A stretch of 64,000 nt of DNA from Acarospora socialis (GCA_025617375.2 JAMYGW020000002.1:3472001-3536000); one strand, 5' to 3'. Positions 35,911-48,390 are shown, numbered from the stretch's first letter. The notes: generated by a model from the letters alone, not told the origin. Made by a program: numbers and translations.

Positions 35911-36828
35911 ATGCATACGGAGACGTCGCCAGATCATGGCCTGGAGAAATATGTTAGGGGAACCGGTGGCCTTTCCGAAGCCAAAAGCAGAGAGTATGAG
36001 GAAGAGCACGTCCATGAGGTCTATCAGCAGATCGCATCTCATTTCTCGTCCACTCGATACAAGGTGTGCGCTCCAGACGTGTTCCATAATCTTAAGACCA
36101 TCTTGATGCAAGGAGTCAAGCTGAGAGGTGTTGAAGCCATGGCCTATCGTTGAACGCTTTCTGAACGATCTACCCGACGGGTCGATAGGTCTCGATGTGG
36201 GGTGTGGAAACGGGAAATACTTGGGTGTCAACTCCAACGTGTTTATTGTTGCTTCAGATAGGTTGGCATTAACCCAAGAGAAAGACTTGCCACGATATCA
36301 GATTCATTGACATTGGCTTTGCTAAGACCGGCATGCAGATCAGAAGCACTGGTAAAGATTGCTGCGAAACATGAGCCTCACAGTGCACTTGTTGCCGATA
36401 TTCTAACACTACCACATCCACCTTCATCCTTCGATTTCGCAATCTCAATTGCGGTCATACATCACCTGTCTACCACGTCCCGGCGGGTGCAAGCTATTGC
36501 CACGATACTGGAGTCCCTACGAACTGCATCCGGAAGACGTGCTAAGGCGCTCATATATGTTTGGGCACTGGAGCAGCAACAGAGCCGTCGGGGCTGGAGT
36601 GAGAAAGATGAACAAGATGTCATGGTGCCGTGGGTGATGAAGGGAGCTTCCGTAGGCTCGAAAGACGCTGGCACGAAGACGTTCCATCGATACTACCACC
36701 TGTACCGATCCGGGGAGTTGGAACGGGATATTTCCGCAGCAGGCGGCACGGTCCTCGAGGCAGGATACGAGAAAGACAACTGGTGGGCTATTGCAACGAA
36801 AAACAGCGATGATATTGTACATGGCTAA
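35911..36828 (+). CDS. TRM9: tRNA wobble uridine methyltransferase Trm9
   Basis: SAM-dependent enzyme that, with Trm112, completes mcm5U and mcm5s2U at the wobble position of certain tRNAs. Three exons (35911-36063, 36137-36261, 36339-36828) give 255 residues, near yeast Trm9 (279). EYEEEHVHEVYQQIASHFSS, RYKPWPIVERFLNDLPDGS, the SAM-binding LDVGCGNGKYLGVN, and SFDFAISIAVIHHLST with RRVQA are all typical. The C-terminus has FHRYYHLYRSGELERDI. Splice phases agree and rebuild ASDRSEALVKIA across the second intron. Confidence 0.95.
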
Positions 36829-37027
36829 ACGGCGGCTCCAACTCAACGATGAACTCGCGACAACAGGGAAACAATCTCTATTCTCGGTCTTGCGAAAAAC
36901 GGCAAAATACGAATGCGAAACAGACGACAAACCCACACCAGCATCAAGCTAGTACTCTAGACAAATGGTCCTTACCCACGCTAAATGCAACATTACCACC
37001 ACCCACTAACGTTGTACAAACAAGTCG

Positions 37028-37849
37028 TCACTTCTTCTGCCTCGAGGATTCTGTATACGGTCCGGGCGGGGACCTTCGCTGTGGCTCCTGTACGCTCGCA
37101 AATGGCGAAGCGTAGGCCGGCATACCCGCCGTTAACTCCCCAACGGAGGGTAACTGTGTCGGTCCGGACCTCGTCGATGATTCCCTTCTCGACCGTGAGC
37201 TGGTGCCACTCCCTCTGCGACCTTTCGTTGGCGCCTCGGTGGCGGTGCTGGACAAGGAGAATGGTACCGCACCAGCTCTGATCGCCATCTCCTGCTCGCC
37301 GATTTGCCAGTGCATGGCTTCGGCTGCTCGCCACGGTATGGCCATGTTTTCTGCTATTTCCGACCACATCTGTTGCTTAAATCTGCCTGTTGTTAGCAGT
37401 TGGAGGGCCATCATGAGCTTGACTGTCAGAAGGGGAATCGCTTGCCTATCGTACAGTCTCGCCAGCTTATTCTTTTTCTCCTCGTCCCACTCGCCCCTTC
37501 TCTCCAGGTAGTTTTGGTAATGCAACCGGCAGCTGATGGCGCTCCGACCTGGGAGTCGCTTGCTGATGTCTTCCCATTTCATCCCAGTACCACGGAGCTC
37601 GATGATGAGCGCGTCTTCGTCGGCCGACCACTTTGACTGCTTCTTCGCCGGCGACTCGGACGGATGGGCCGGCAGTCCGCGCTTGGTTGCAACCGCGGGG
37701 TGTGCGGGAGCCGTGGCCTGGGTCGTCGGCGCCTGCACCGACGAGGATTCGCTCAGGGGTGGAGGTGAAGACTCATCCTGTTCCTCGGGCATGAGAAGGA
37801 GTGAGATATCCACTTTGGCGAAGGGGCAGGCACTCGGCGCGCAAAGCAT
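37028..37849 (-). CDS. Myb/SANT-domain DNA-binding protein
   Basis: Nuclear protein with Myb-like repeats. KQSKWSADEDALIIELRGTG, then MKWEDISKRLPGRSAISCRL, form the first SANT unit; WSEIAENMAIPWRAAEAMHW forms part of a second, a layout common to one conserved Pezizomycotina Myb family. The C-terminus is Ser/Arg/Pro-rich and probably disordered. A 63-nt GC-AG intron at 37383-37445 joins LYDR to FKQQMW; it has a clear branch-site-like GCTAAC near its 3' end. Because 63 is a multiple of three and the piece has no stop, read-through would add 21 residues. The first Met in frame is at 37849; the Met at 37792 (MPEEQDESS) is an equally good start. The target genes are unknown. Confidence 0.85.
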   Translation of the reverse strand: MLCAPSACPFAKVDISLLLMPEEQDESSPPPLSESSSVQAPTTQATAPAHPAVATKRGLPAHPSESPAKKQSKWSADEDALIIELRGTGMKWEDISKRLPGRSAISCRLHYQNYLERRGEWDEEKKNKLARLYDRQAIPLLTVKLMMALQLLTTGRFKQQMWSEIAENMAIPWRAAEAMHWQIGEQEMAIRAGAVPFSLSSTATEAPTKGRRGSGTSSRSRRESSTRSGPTQLPSVGELTAGMPAYASPFASVQEPQRRSPPGPYTESSRQKK

Positions 37850-39115
37850 ATGAGCGACCACGGAGCTATCAGGTAACGGATCGTGTAGATGGTGATGGTA
37901 ATCGTGGTGGCGGTGGCGACACTGCCTTTGACGCGTTCAGTGAGCGGACCGTCGTGTCGGTTCGGGGTTCGTGATGTCGTGAGACGCTCAGCTGCTAATA
38001 AGCTGACCGGACTCGGCTGCAGGAACTCTTTTGGTAGATTGCGTGGGAGGGCGATGAAAGAGGAAGAAGCATCTACAAACAGGTCGCCGAAAAAGACGGT
38101 CTGGGAGACTCGTTTCGGAGGTTAGCCAATGGCAATGGCAAGGAAGGGAGGCGAAGCCTAGAGCCAATAGCGAGGCCGACTACCATCGACCCTGAGGCAG
38201 ATCATCACAATTCAATCGGAGACCAGCCTGCCGGCCTTGGACAAGTCGTTCCGTGGTTTCAGGCATGAACCGGAATGGTGGACAAACAAAATGCAGAAAG
38301 GTACCAAGCCAGAGGGAGGTGCAGAGAGTAGGTAGTCGATGTGTGATTAGGTTGGTTGCGCGAACAGGGATCCCGGTATCAGAAAAGTGACGTGCTCGAA
38401 AGAGATCCTAAGCCTTTTTCTCTGCGGGAGAGGTGGGATGTGTTGTCAGACATGAGCTACCTGATGTGTTAGAGCAGTTCGCATGAAGTTGGGAGACTAT
38501 CCATCTTAGTAGGGCGGTAGGTAAGGTAGGTAGCTCGTTGATACCAACTTGGTAAGGTAGCTCTTCCAAATCTCGGCTGTGAGTTTAAATCTGCCACATT
38601 GGAGGGCATCAACCTGTACTGCATTTACGTGTAGTGCCTGCTGGGGAATGAAAGCTGGCCTCGACTGGTGGAGCATGCCTGCCTTATGATTCGATCTGGA
38701 CGAAGTATCTTACTTGTCGATGCTACCGGTTTTGTACTCATGCAACAGAAAGTTCAACAAGAACGAACCCGGCATCCTGTAATGCATCGTACTCGGTTTT
38801 CCCACTACCTTGAGGTAACTGATCCTCTTACGGTGAGCTGAGCCCAACCACGTAGCTATAGGGCAGAAGCGCCTCACGAACGATGATCTGCAGCCATCTA
38901 GGATGTTTTTCCTTGCAAGACGCATGCACATCTAGGACTAACTTTCTCCACTCATTCAACATTAGGTACCTGTACCTACAATCATCCCCTTGTCTCGAGA
39001 GCTGATGTTGTACGGTTCAAGTAGAGGTAGAGCCAGACTGCTGACTGTCTCACTCGTATCCTCCGTCTCCATTTGGGTTCCTATACGACCACTCGTATTT
39101 CACCTCAGGCACCAC

Positions 39116-39146
39116 AACACATCCACATCCACATCCACATCCACAC
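39116..39146. repeat. CCACAT hexamer microsatellite
   Basis: Several imperfect copies of CCACAT in a row in non-coding DNA. Confidence 0.8.
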
Positions 39147-40312
39147 CCACTCGAGTGCCCTACGGCGCCACCCCACGCCTACCTTACCCACTGGACACGT
39201 ATCTCTCCTGGTACTCGGACAAGTCAACAGTGCTAGGAACGAGGGACTAATATAGCGTCTTCTTCACCGCCTTCCGCACCCTGCAAGCAACGCGCATCAC
39301 CAACATTACCCACATCGTCACCGTCGTCATCATTATCCTCAGCGTCAACGACAGCAACACAGGAACTACATCAACAAGGCCAGAACCCTCGCAATGATAA
39401 GAAGAAGGATATTACATGCACCTATACATCACCGTTGCTGCCCAGTCTCGGTCACACACGCTGTCACTGCACCCATCCATTTCGCCAACACGAACAAACA
39501 AGGCCCTTTCTCTTCAACACTCAGGAGACGATGCCATAGATAGACCGATGGCTCCAGGGTACATATTGCAATGGACGTGCGTGTCCAGAGCACGGAACTC
39601 GCCTTTGGAGCCCCCCCTTAGCATGCCAGAGCTCAACCACGGCATTGCCAATTTGCCCGGTGGACAAGCAGCCAGCAGCATCAAGCGAGCGAATCACAGT
39701 CGGAGGGTAAAGGCCCGAGGTTCCTTAAAAATAAACACCTCATCCAGCCACGAAGAAGGTTCAGTAGTGAAGGTTAAGCAGCTACTGCCAACGAACACGT
39801 TGCTGTCGCCTGTGGGAGGAGACAAGAAGCTGAGCAGGAAAGTTGCGGTGACCACACCGCTATACCAGTGATCCCCTCGGCCAGCTGTTTTCCCCTCTCC
39901 CCCCACCAGTAGGTAGTCCTGTTCCGCGCCCAGAATTTCGGGACCTGAAGTCTTCCTGATGGCACATACTTTCAGTATTCATCCCTCGGTCTGCCTACAT
40001 CTACCACTACACAGACCGTAGACGTACATGTAAAAAGGTGTGGTGTAACATGGGTAGCGAGAGAGCACGACTTCTTCCGACGTCAATGCACTGCATGCCC
40101 CATACCTACCTACCATGCATATGCCATGCCATGTATGAGGAAGGGTCATTGCATACGCGCGAGTCGAGCGGAAAGATGCGTGATCGAGGCAGGCACCTAC
40201 CCGGCCGTTCTCCACACCCACCTGCCCACGGGAAGGGAGGTTGGGGGTTGGTAAGGACTCTGGACCGGGGAACGAGCAACGGGACGAGAACGGCTGCGAC
40301 GACGGGCAACGG

Positions 40313-40354
40313 CCACGGCTACGGCAATGGCAACGGCAACGGCAACGGCAACGG
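40313..40354. repeat. GGCAAC hexamer microsatellite
   Basis: About six copies of GGCAAC or close variants, followed by GGGTAC repeats. Non-coding. Confidence 0.85.
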
Positions 40355-40501
40355 GAGGACGGGTACGGGTACGGGAATCTGACGTTGACAGTTCTCCAAT
40401 GAGACGATCGTCGACGAACAATCCGTTTGTCTGACCTTGTTCTCATTGTCCAATTGTTTGCAGGCGTCAGGAATTTCCTCCGATACTCGAGCGCGATGGT
40501 T

Positions 40502-40553
40502 GTGACTGTAGTGACTGTAGTGACTGTAGGTGACTGTATGTGACTGTATGTGT
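40502..40553. repeat. GTGACTGTA short tandem repeat
   Basis: About five copies of a 9 to 11-bp unit GTGACTGTA(TG), imperfect in length. Non-coding. Confidence 0.8.
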
Positions 40554-41598
40554 GTAGGCCTAAGGTACGAGTACTGACTACCTTACCCACTGAGATGTGA
40601 GGCGAGCAGGATGGGACGATGGGGTGCATATCAAAGAGCGGTCAGTGCTTGCTTTGCTTAAGGATCCTGACTGTTGGGTTTGCCTGGATGTTGGAAAGCG
40701 GTGAGGATGACGGGTGATTGGCTGGTTGGTTGGAGTGCAGTCAAGTGGAGAGACTCGATTTCTGGGGTCGTTGCCCTAACACTACGATGCAGCACAGTAA
40801 GGTCCTCTAATGACCGTCACACCTAAGGTAGCTTACTGATTGTCTCTACCGGCATCCACACATCTCAATCTTGATTCATTTGATTCTGCACGACTGACAT
40901 AACAACACTATTCCTGAATTATTCGGTAGGAAATCCTAACCAATCCATTCATCGGATTGCTTGACAGTGGCTTAGTGCGTTATGTTGTGGCCTGTTCTCA
41001 GTTCCAATACGGGGCAATTCCAACACCTGCATCTCCGTGTCTCAAGTCTACACTTGCCTATACCGAAATCCTCCGGCTTGTACGACTGTAACAGACGCTC
41101 CGCAGCCTCGAACTTGGATGTTTTGAGACACCTCGGAGGAAAGGCGCTCAAGCCATCGTGGTACCACATCAGCCACAACGGTTGCACAACTGTCGGAGAA
41201 CCCAATGCAGACGATTCGGTCCATATGTAGGTGGGGTTACCTCTTGGCGGAGAGCAGCCTACCATTGCTACCTCAACTCAACCTCTTCAGAACATTCCCT
41301 ACCACGCTTCTACAATCGTCGTAGATAGATTCGCAATGGTAGCATAAGGTGTCATTGAAAAACAGCACAACGTTGCATTATCGGTGAAGACGAGATTCAT
41401 CTCGCATGTGCCTCTCATGACGCTCTGAACCAAAACTCCCCGAGTGCAGATCTCCCGCATCCGCACCCGCACCTTCAATCTCAGCCCTACCACCCTACCT
41501 CCACCATCCACCAGCCTACCTCACAACGCCCCCGCCACTAAGATAACGCAGCTACAGCTGCACACCGTCCCACTTTCACAACACCTGTAACCGCACCG

Positions 41599-42911
41599 AT
41601 GTCCCTCGAAACCGCACACGACATCCCCCTCCAAATCAGCTCCGAAAACGCCTCGGCCGAACGCCGCATCACGCCGTCATGGAGCGTCGCCCAGCTGAAA
41701 ACCAAACTCGAGCCCGTAACGGGGATCCCGCCTTCCGCGCAGCGGTTGACGCTCAAGCTGCCGGATCGGGAGGGTGTGCCGATCGAGGCGGAGGATGAGG
41801 AGCGCGTGCAGTTGGGCAGGTGGCCGTTGCAGCCTTATGCCGAGATACTGGTGCGTTTTCAGAGCGGTGGGCCCTGATTCTACCGCGGGGGTGCTTCTTT
41901 TCATCGTTAACTGGTTGCCTTCCCTCTCGCATATCCACCTGGAATACCACTGCATTGCGAATCGTGTCTACTTGCCTGTTTCCGCAAGCATGATCTCATC
42001 CTCGAAGATTGAAGATCTGACCCACACAGGTAACAGACACACGCCCCGCCACGACCCGCCTCCACCTGCCGGATCCGATCTCGGTCCCGAAATACACCAT
42101 GCCCACGTCCCAGTACGCGACGCGGTCGGACTCGGTCCTGGCGTGGAAGAAGGCAAATAAGTTAGGCCGCTTTGATCCGCATGCTGCAGACGCGGAGGTT
42201 GCGAGAAAGGAGGCGGCGGAGAGGGAGATTAGGGAGAGAGGTTAGTTCGAGATAGCCCCTTCCTTTACATGTTTTTCTCTTTTAGGCCACTTCTTGACTT
42301 CCTTCTGGCTGTCCGCATACAATCTCTACCATGTTGCCCATCCAAGCGCGCCCGAAGCAACTGTATCCCGGCCCCTCGTCACCGTCTTATCGCATCCTGC
42401 TTCCCTGCTTCAAACCCCCGGCAATATATGAACGCACACATCACACAGACTCAGTTATCCCATTCTGACTCTCCACCCAGGAATCGCCCTCCACAAACGC
42501 TGCATCCTCCTCCCACCCCCACCCCCCACCTCCCAACCCCCCTCTCACCCTTCCGAAAAAGACACCTCCCGCCGCGGCACAATCCTCTACATCGGGCCCC
42601 TCCCCTCCCTCTCTCAAACCCATAACTCCTCCTCCACCACCCCCAACCCCTCTTCTTCCACCCCCGATTCTGACTCCGACCGAGATCCCAACCCCCCTTC
42701 CAAGAACCCACAACCCCAAATCCCCTGGATCGGCATCGCCCTCGACGAACCGCAGGGCCGCAACGACGGCACGGTGAATGGGAAGAGGTATTTTGAGTGT
42801 AAGGCGGGCCATGGGGTTTTCGTCAGGCCGGAACGGGTCGAGGTGGGGGAGTGGGGGATGATTGATCTGGATGAGGGGTTGGAGGACGAGGGCGATATGG
42901 AGGAGATATGA
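41599..42911 (+). CDS. TBCB: tubulin-folding cofactor B (CAP-Gly)
   Basis: Chaperone that takes alpha-tubulin from the cytosolic chaperonin and passes it to cofactor E (yeast Alf1, fission yeast Alp11). Three exons (41599-41850, 42030-42240, 42481-42911) give 297 residues. Residues about 1-84 are the ubiquitin-like domain ([18 protein letters not shown]). The middle has [20 protein letters not shown] and LGRFDP. The C-terminal CAP-Gly domain holds [20 protein letters not shown] and [15 protein letters not shown]. The acidic tail ends GDMEEI, as in the family, where it mimics tubulin's EEY end. A Ser/Pro-rich insert splits the CAP-Gly start from its core. Intron 2 is unusually long here (240 nt). 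Confidence 0.93.
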
Positions 42912-43443
42912 GTTCTGGGTCAGGGAGAGGGAGAGGGAGAGGGGTGAGGGTAGTTCGAGGGCGGAGGTGGGAGGGTTGGTTGGAGAGGGAGTGGGAGGGA
43001 GGAGAGGGAGAGAGGACGTGAGGATGGGGACGTATGGGTGTGATAGAGAGAAAAGATACCCTTGCTTGCGCTACTTGGCTAGCTGGCTAAAATGCGCCTG
43101 CCCACTTGGTATCCTCCCTTTGCCCGTGGCCTTCACCACTACGCTCTCTATACCTCCGCCCCTGCTCCTAGTCGCCCACACCCGCCATCCAACATCCTCA
43201 TATATTCTACTCTGGTCGTCGTCGCAGCCCGAGCACCTCACTCAACCCGACCAGACCCAAGCCCGAAACCCACTAGTATCCTCTCCTCAGAAGGCCCCCC
43301 CTCTACACAAATATCTCATCCCCACTAATCCCACCTCCCCTTCACCTCTTTCTCTTTCCGCGCCCACTTCCACCACCTCCACAACTACCAACCAATCCCG
43401 CTTCAAGTCCATCCATACACCCCCTACCATACCCTACCCATAT

Positions 43444-43474
43444 CCCCCCACCCCCACCCCCACCCCCACCCCAC
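43444..43474. repeat. CCCCCA microsatellite
   Basis: Five or so copies of CCCCCA in non-coding DNA. Confidence 0.8.
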
Positions 43475-43761
43475 CGAATCCGAATCGACCATCTCCCACC
43501 CCGTCGACACCGCCGCCTCCCCTCACACCACACCACTCCGCTCCATCCCATCCGTCTCCCTGCTGCACCCCTCATACAGTTATCCGCATCCCTTGACACT
43601 TCTCTGAAAACACATACCCATACCCATACGCGCACACAAACGGGCGGCAGACCGGACCTACTCCCCAGGCAAGCAACCTATCCGACGAGGCGACGGGGAA
43701 AGACAAAGCCAAGAACGCGAACAAGACCGAAGACGAGGGTGCGGGTGCGGGTGCCAGGTGC

Positions 43762-43785
43762 CAGGGCAGGGCAGGGCAGGGCAAG
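43762..43785. repeat. GGGCA pentamer repeat
   Basis: About four copies of GGGCA. The same pentamer array recurs at 55213-55235 inside an intron. Confidence 0.75.
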
Positions 43786-44245
43786 GAGGCCAGCGATTGA
43801 TCGAGCACCCCCCGGGCGCGCGTAACAGGGTCCGTCCACTCACTCGTGCACGCACGACGCATGACACACGACTCACGACTCGAGCCCCAAACCCCCCGTT
43901 TTCTACGACGCCGGACCGCTTCGAGGCCACGGGCAATGAAGGAAGGGACTAAATCGAGACGCACTGGGACAAGCGCAAGCGCAACTATAGCGACCCGAAC
44001 GGAGAGGACGAGACGCCCTGCCTGTTCTGATACTCTACCTAGCCGGAGCAGAGACGGTCTTTTGCGCGCACCGCCGCTCTGCTTGGAAGTTGATGTCTGA
44101 TCTGAGCATTAGCACCGGGGAAGTTTAGGTTAGGTTAGGTCAGAATGGCGCTTCTCTGCGAGATCCTTCGCTGCTTTGTTGGTGTTGCAAGGGAGTCGTT
44201 CGTTCGTTTCGTTCTCGTCCATGTTACTTGATCACTTGGTAGGAC

Positions 44246-44263
44246 GCACACACACACACACAC
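44246..44263. repeat. CA dinucleotide repeat
   Basis: Nine CA units. Non-coding. Confidence 0.85.
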
Positions 44264-44294
44264 GCAAAGACATCACGGCGGCGAGAAAAGAGAG

Positions 44295-44297
<3 letters not shown>

Positions 44298-44339
<42 letters not shown>
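44298..44339. repeat. AG dinucleotide repeat
   Basis: About 21 AG units, preceded by AGAGAAAAAG. A long pure polypurine tract in non-coding DNA. Confidence 0.9.
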
Positions 44340-44342
<3 letters not shown>

Positions 44343-44741
44343 GTATACATTGTTTCAGTCTGAGTAGGTGCTAGGTAGCCAACTATACGCAGCGCCCCCC
44401 TTCCTAGTCCTAGGTACGCACAAAACAAGCTATAATGACGCCGGTTTTGGGCGGCTCGGTTGCAACGAAATTGAAAGAAACCAAACCCTGCTCCCGCGTT
44501 TCCGCCACCGTGTGTAGGAAAGAACGGACCGAACTCGAAGGGGAGTGAGGGTCGGGATTGGAGCGGCGACTGGAGGAAGAGGAAAGTAAACTATGATGCA
44601 GGATGCGCGTGCTAACAAGGAAAAGTATACAAAAGACGCTGCGCTCGTAGAAAGGTGGAGCAGGTGGTACACCGAGTCAGACCAAAGTAGGGAGACCGTG
44701 CCGCAACTGTCCCTTATGCCAATTCAAGCCCCTATCAGAAC

Positions 44742-47204
44742 CTACTCTTGGGATGGGCCGGCGTCGGTAGAGGGTAGATCGGATAGGACCTCGCATCCCT
44801 GCGCGAAGAAGATGCGGGCGGGCTGGTCGGATTGGTTCGTGATGCTGTAGAGGTTGCCTGGTGGAAACAACGAGAGAGAAGTCAGTACAGACTCGCCATG
44901 ATCCGCATAGAACTTTCGATTCAAACAGAAAGGGCCGAAGCTCAGCCATCTCTCGAACTTCGGGCAACCAACAGTAATGATGGCCTCAGAACAAGTCAGG
45001 GCAAAGACAAAAGAAGGAAAACTACTCACCTCTCGGAACCTGCCACATGCCCCCCTTCCCGATACTGAACACGGTCCCCGCAACCTCGACCACGACCCGG
45101 CCGTAAAAGACGAAGAAAACCATCTGCATCTTGCGCGAGTTCTTCTTCTTCTTCTGCCCTTTCGGAGCCAGATCGACCATGCCGGAGCCAAAGAACGGTA
45201 GAGTGAGGGTCTTGGCGTAGCGAAAGGTGCTGTTGTGCACTTCGCGCGTTTGAATGGCCGCGTGGGCGTAGGCGATTTCCGCTATTGTTATTTAGTGGCG
45301 CTCTACCATTGTAAGGTATAAAAGAGGGGAAAGGTATGAACTGGACTATCCGCACCAGTTTCATCCCCGTCTTCGTCATCCGGCCCCTGCCCAGAGTTCC
45401 AAGCCCTCACTACCCCCCGCATAATCCCTTCCTCCGTCTCCCATGGCTCCAGCTCCTCGTCCTCTTCTTCGACATCCTCGAGCGTTCGCTTGCTGCCAGC
45501 CGTCTTTGACCTTCCCTTCGTCGCCTTCTTTGACCGCGGTGGCTCCAACTCCTCCGTCCGAATCACCTCTTTGATGGTCGGCAGCAAATAGCGTTCCTTG
45601 GTGCCCGTTTCATCTTCACCATATACGATGCGCTCGTTCCGCCAGTAGGCCAAAGGCTTGACCGATGTTCTGCCGGAGCGCGTCGTTCGCGAACCGCTGT
45701 CATCGGCGGGGGTCCCACTGCGAATGATCTGAAGACTTCGAGGCTTTGGTCGGCCGTTGTTCCTTGGTGCGATTTCGGGCTCCACCGATGCAGGTTTGAC
45801 TGCTTTGGCTCTCTTAACAGACGTCACTTTTGCGTTCGGATCCCGCTGCGAAGGTGGTGGTTTTGTTTTCTTTGATGGCCTGCCGACGCGCGGTGTCTCA
45901 CTAGCAGAGGCGTTCTTCGCTCGCTTTGTTGGCCGCTCTTCTCCTCCATTGGCATCGTCGTTCGTATCTTGGAGTACAGGAGCTTTTGGATTCTTGGGCG
46001 GTCGTCCTCGAACTGGTTTGGCGGCGATGGAGATTTGCGACGCGTCCATATCAACGGATGCTGATCTTGGTGCTCGTCTTCTTCCTGGCTTCTTGGCAGC
46101 GACGGACACTTGCGATGCATCGACATCAACGGATGCTGATCTCGGCGGTCGTCCATGGCCTTGCCTTGCTGCAGTTGGGCGAACCTGTGCCTCCTGCAAT
46201 TCGGTTGATACCAGCTTCCGCGGACGTCTGCCCTTTCGCTTCGGAGACTGCACGGGGGCAGGTACCTCGTCCTCCAACTTTTCCTCAGGTGGCTCTGGTG
46301 CTTCTGGAAGACTATCCTCTCTATCATCGTCCTGTACAATCTGCATGGAATCATCGCCGGTGCCACCCGTATAGTCCAACTCGGCAGTCCCATTTGTCTC
46401 ATGTGTCGCACCGTTGACGATTGAAGTGGACTCCTCATCATCGTTCGCGCGCAAACTGAAAGGTCTTTTCTTGCTCCTTCCAGGCGATGGCTGCGAGTCG
46501 CTATATAGGCCACTACTCAGTGTAGTGGACCGGACATTCGTAGCAGCCCCAAGCCCGCGCCCCTTCTGCGGTGATCGTTCAATACTGGTGCGCACTTCTT
46601 CGATGGAAAAGTCCAACCGTCTGTTGACGGCTGGGTGTGATGCGGCTCGAACTGGCGTATGCTGAACTGGCCGTGATGGTGAGGATATTGGCCCTACGGA
46701 CCTACGTGCGGCGGAGTTTAGAGAGGTCTTAATGGGTGAACGCGAACGAGGTAGTGGTAGGATTGGTCGACCACTCTGACGCTCGGTCATAATATCTTTA
46801 GGCTCGGGCACGGTACCTATAGGCTCATCATGGTGGTTAGTATCTCGGTAGACCCCTTGTCCCCATCAAACGAGGCCTTATGACACCGCCACCGCTGCGC
46901 TCTAGTCCAACGTACTGTCGACCAATTCCATATCCTCCTCCTCCGAAATAGTAGTATTGTTGGTACCACCATTGAGCCTTCGCGACGACTTCTCCGGCGA
47001 TGAGAAGAGCCCCTCAACCAGCTCCAACCCATCTTCATCCCTGACCCCAGTATCCTTCACTGTAATGCCGGTTTTCCTAGCAAAGGTTACTGCTGATTCC
47101 CAATGGAGAGTCGATAAGCGCAATTCAGCCCGCGTCATCTCCTACCTTCCTAGCTTTCCAACATTGGAGTAGTCCATCTCACGGGTCTTGCGTGCCGGAG
47201 CCAT
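44742..47204 (-). CDS. MIF2: inner kinetochore protein CENP-C/Mif2
   Basis: Binds the centromeric nucleosome and scaffolds the kinetochore. It starts MAPARKTREMDYSNVGK and, after an intron, reads KTGITVKDTGVRDEDGLE and FSSPEKSSRR, the N-terminal Mif2 region. The large middle exon (about 46790-45330) is basic and Ser/Pro-rich, with AT-hook-like GRPP and RGRPPK motifs. The CENP-C motif is plain: RTSVKPLAYWRNERIVYGED. The C-terminal cupin dimerisation domain is in the last exons: RYAKTLTLPFFGSGMVDLAP, VVVEVAGTVFSIGKGGMWQV and NLYSITNQSDQPARIFFAQG. The protein ends GPSQE. Introns separate the N-terminal, central and cupin parts. Exon borders at about 46812-46905 were not fixed exactly. Confidence 0.93.
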
Positions 47205-48390
47205 GGTGTTGCTCAGTTTCGCGTTCGCGCGCAGTATATGCTCGGTAAGGGTCGCGCAGGGCTGTAGATCGAACTGGTGCAATGTTGGTAGTGATGTAGA
47301 AATAAGACTGGCGCTGCTTAAGTTTTACGTGTTACCATCATCAATCAATGATGTTTGTAGCAGTGTGTTGTGATGCCAATGCTGAGTTCACTTCCAAAGC
47401 GGGACGAGGTGCAAGCAAAACAACGCTATGCCTTCTAGGGCCGAGGTCAGATTTCATGGCACACAGTAGCGAAGGCATAGTAATAAACAACACACTTGAA
47501 TCTTTGCAATTAGAGATTGTATAAATCATTCTGCAAGCCTCAGAACACTTATCAAATAAGATATCAAAGTTGACTATACGACATAATTTTGATTTTGTAC
47601 TGATTCGTCTCAAAATTGCTCCTGTGTTGATACTGATTTCGCTCACACGCGTCGATAGATGTCTTGGCATCACCGTCCAAGAAAGAATATGCACTATTTT
47701 TGATTACTAAGGTTATACATAAATTTTATGCTAGAAGAAGGGCTCACTTAGGGTTATGCATATGCATGTGCATACCCTTAAAGGTCAACCTTATCTGCTT
47801 ACTCACAGTAATAATCATGTAGTCCCACCACCAAGATCAAATGGCCGCTAGATATTAAAAACTACGCTAAATGTTTAAACCATCGTCGCCGATTGAGAGA
47901 CTGTTTTCGCTCCGTAATGCTTAAGTTACCCACCAACATCCAAACAATTTGGAGTCAGAAGTGGCTGTTGCTTTCGCTACCACCTACAGTTTGAACGTCA
48001 GGAGATGTGATGACCTCGACCATGACATCGACATGGAGTAGAAAGAGAAGCGTTTCTAATCAAGCCTGGACTGGTCTCAGCATTATACCGCGCTATCCCC
48101 CTTTCACATTAATCTACGGCAAAGACACTCGAGGGGAATACTACTAAGTTCCACCAAACTCTGACCCGGTAGATTTTTTAGACTTGTTCGCCTATGAGAT
48201 TGATAATCTCTAGACAGGTTGGTCTCGAAGTCTTCTCTGCTGCGCTTGAGGGCTCTCTTATTGACAGTGCCATCACACAAGTGCTCCTTGATGGCATTTG
48301 CACTCCTAAAGTAGCAGCCTGACCATCCATGAAGCTGTCGAGATAGCAACCTACAATGAGGAGATAACTATCGTTCTTCAACGGCCGCAA
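47205..48390. other. intergenic region, AT-richer patch
   Basis: About 1.2 kb. GC falls over 47440-47800, but CC, GG and CG remain, so it is unlike the left-end island. A 117-codon minus-strand frame (47341-47694) shows no domain. The right side is the 3' flank of the GIY-YIG gene. Confidence 0.45.

Larger units (their letters stand above)
37850..41598. other. long intergenic region
   Basis: About 3.7 kb without a convincing gene, between the Myb gene and tubulin cofactor B, which are transcribed away from each other. It has short GGTAGGTA/AGGTACCT-type motifs at 38515-38570 and 38965, and microsatellites listed separately. Open frames such as 39416-39871 lack domains and cross simple repeats. 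It could hold long 5' leaders, upstream control elements or a non-coding transcript. Confidence 0.5.
42912..44741. other. convergent intergenic region with microsatellites
   Basis: About 1.8 kb between TBCB and the CENP-C gene. Rich in CCCCAC, GGGTGC, CA and AG simple repeats. Open frames at 42862-43596 and 43572-43964 are low-complexity and unsupported. No RNA gene is seen. Confidence 0.5.

Noticed and set aside
39416-39871. 151-codon plus-strand frame
   Set aside because: No domain, crosses a gene-poor stretch with simple repeats, and has no supporting splice structure or homology I recognise.
40313-40553. CRISPR-like regular repeats
   Set aside because: Units are 6 to 11 bp without spacers, so these are microsatellites in a eukaryotic genome.
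44123-44141. TTTAGGTTAGGTTAGG, telomere-like
   Set aside because: Only three TTAGG units, not TTAGGG, in the middle of gene-dense DNA.
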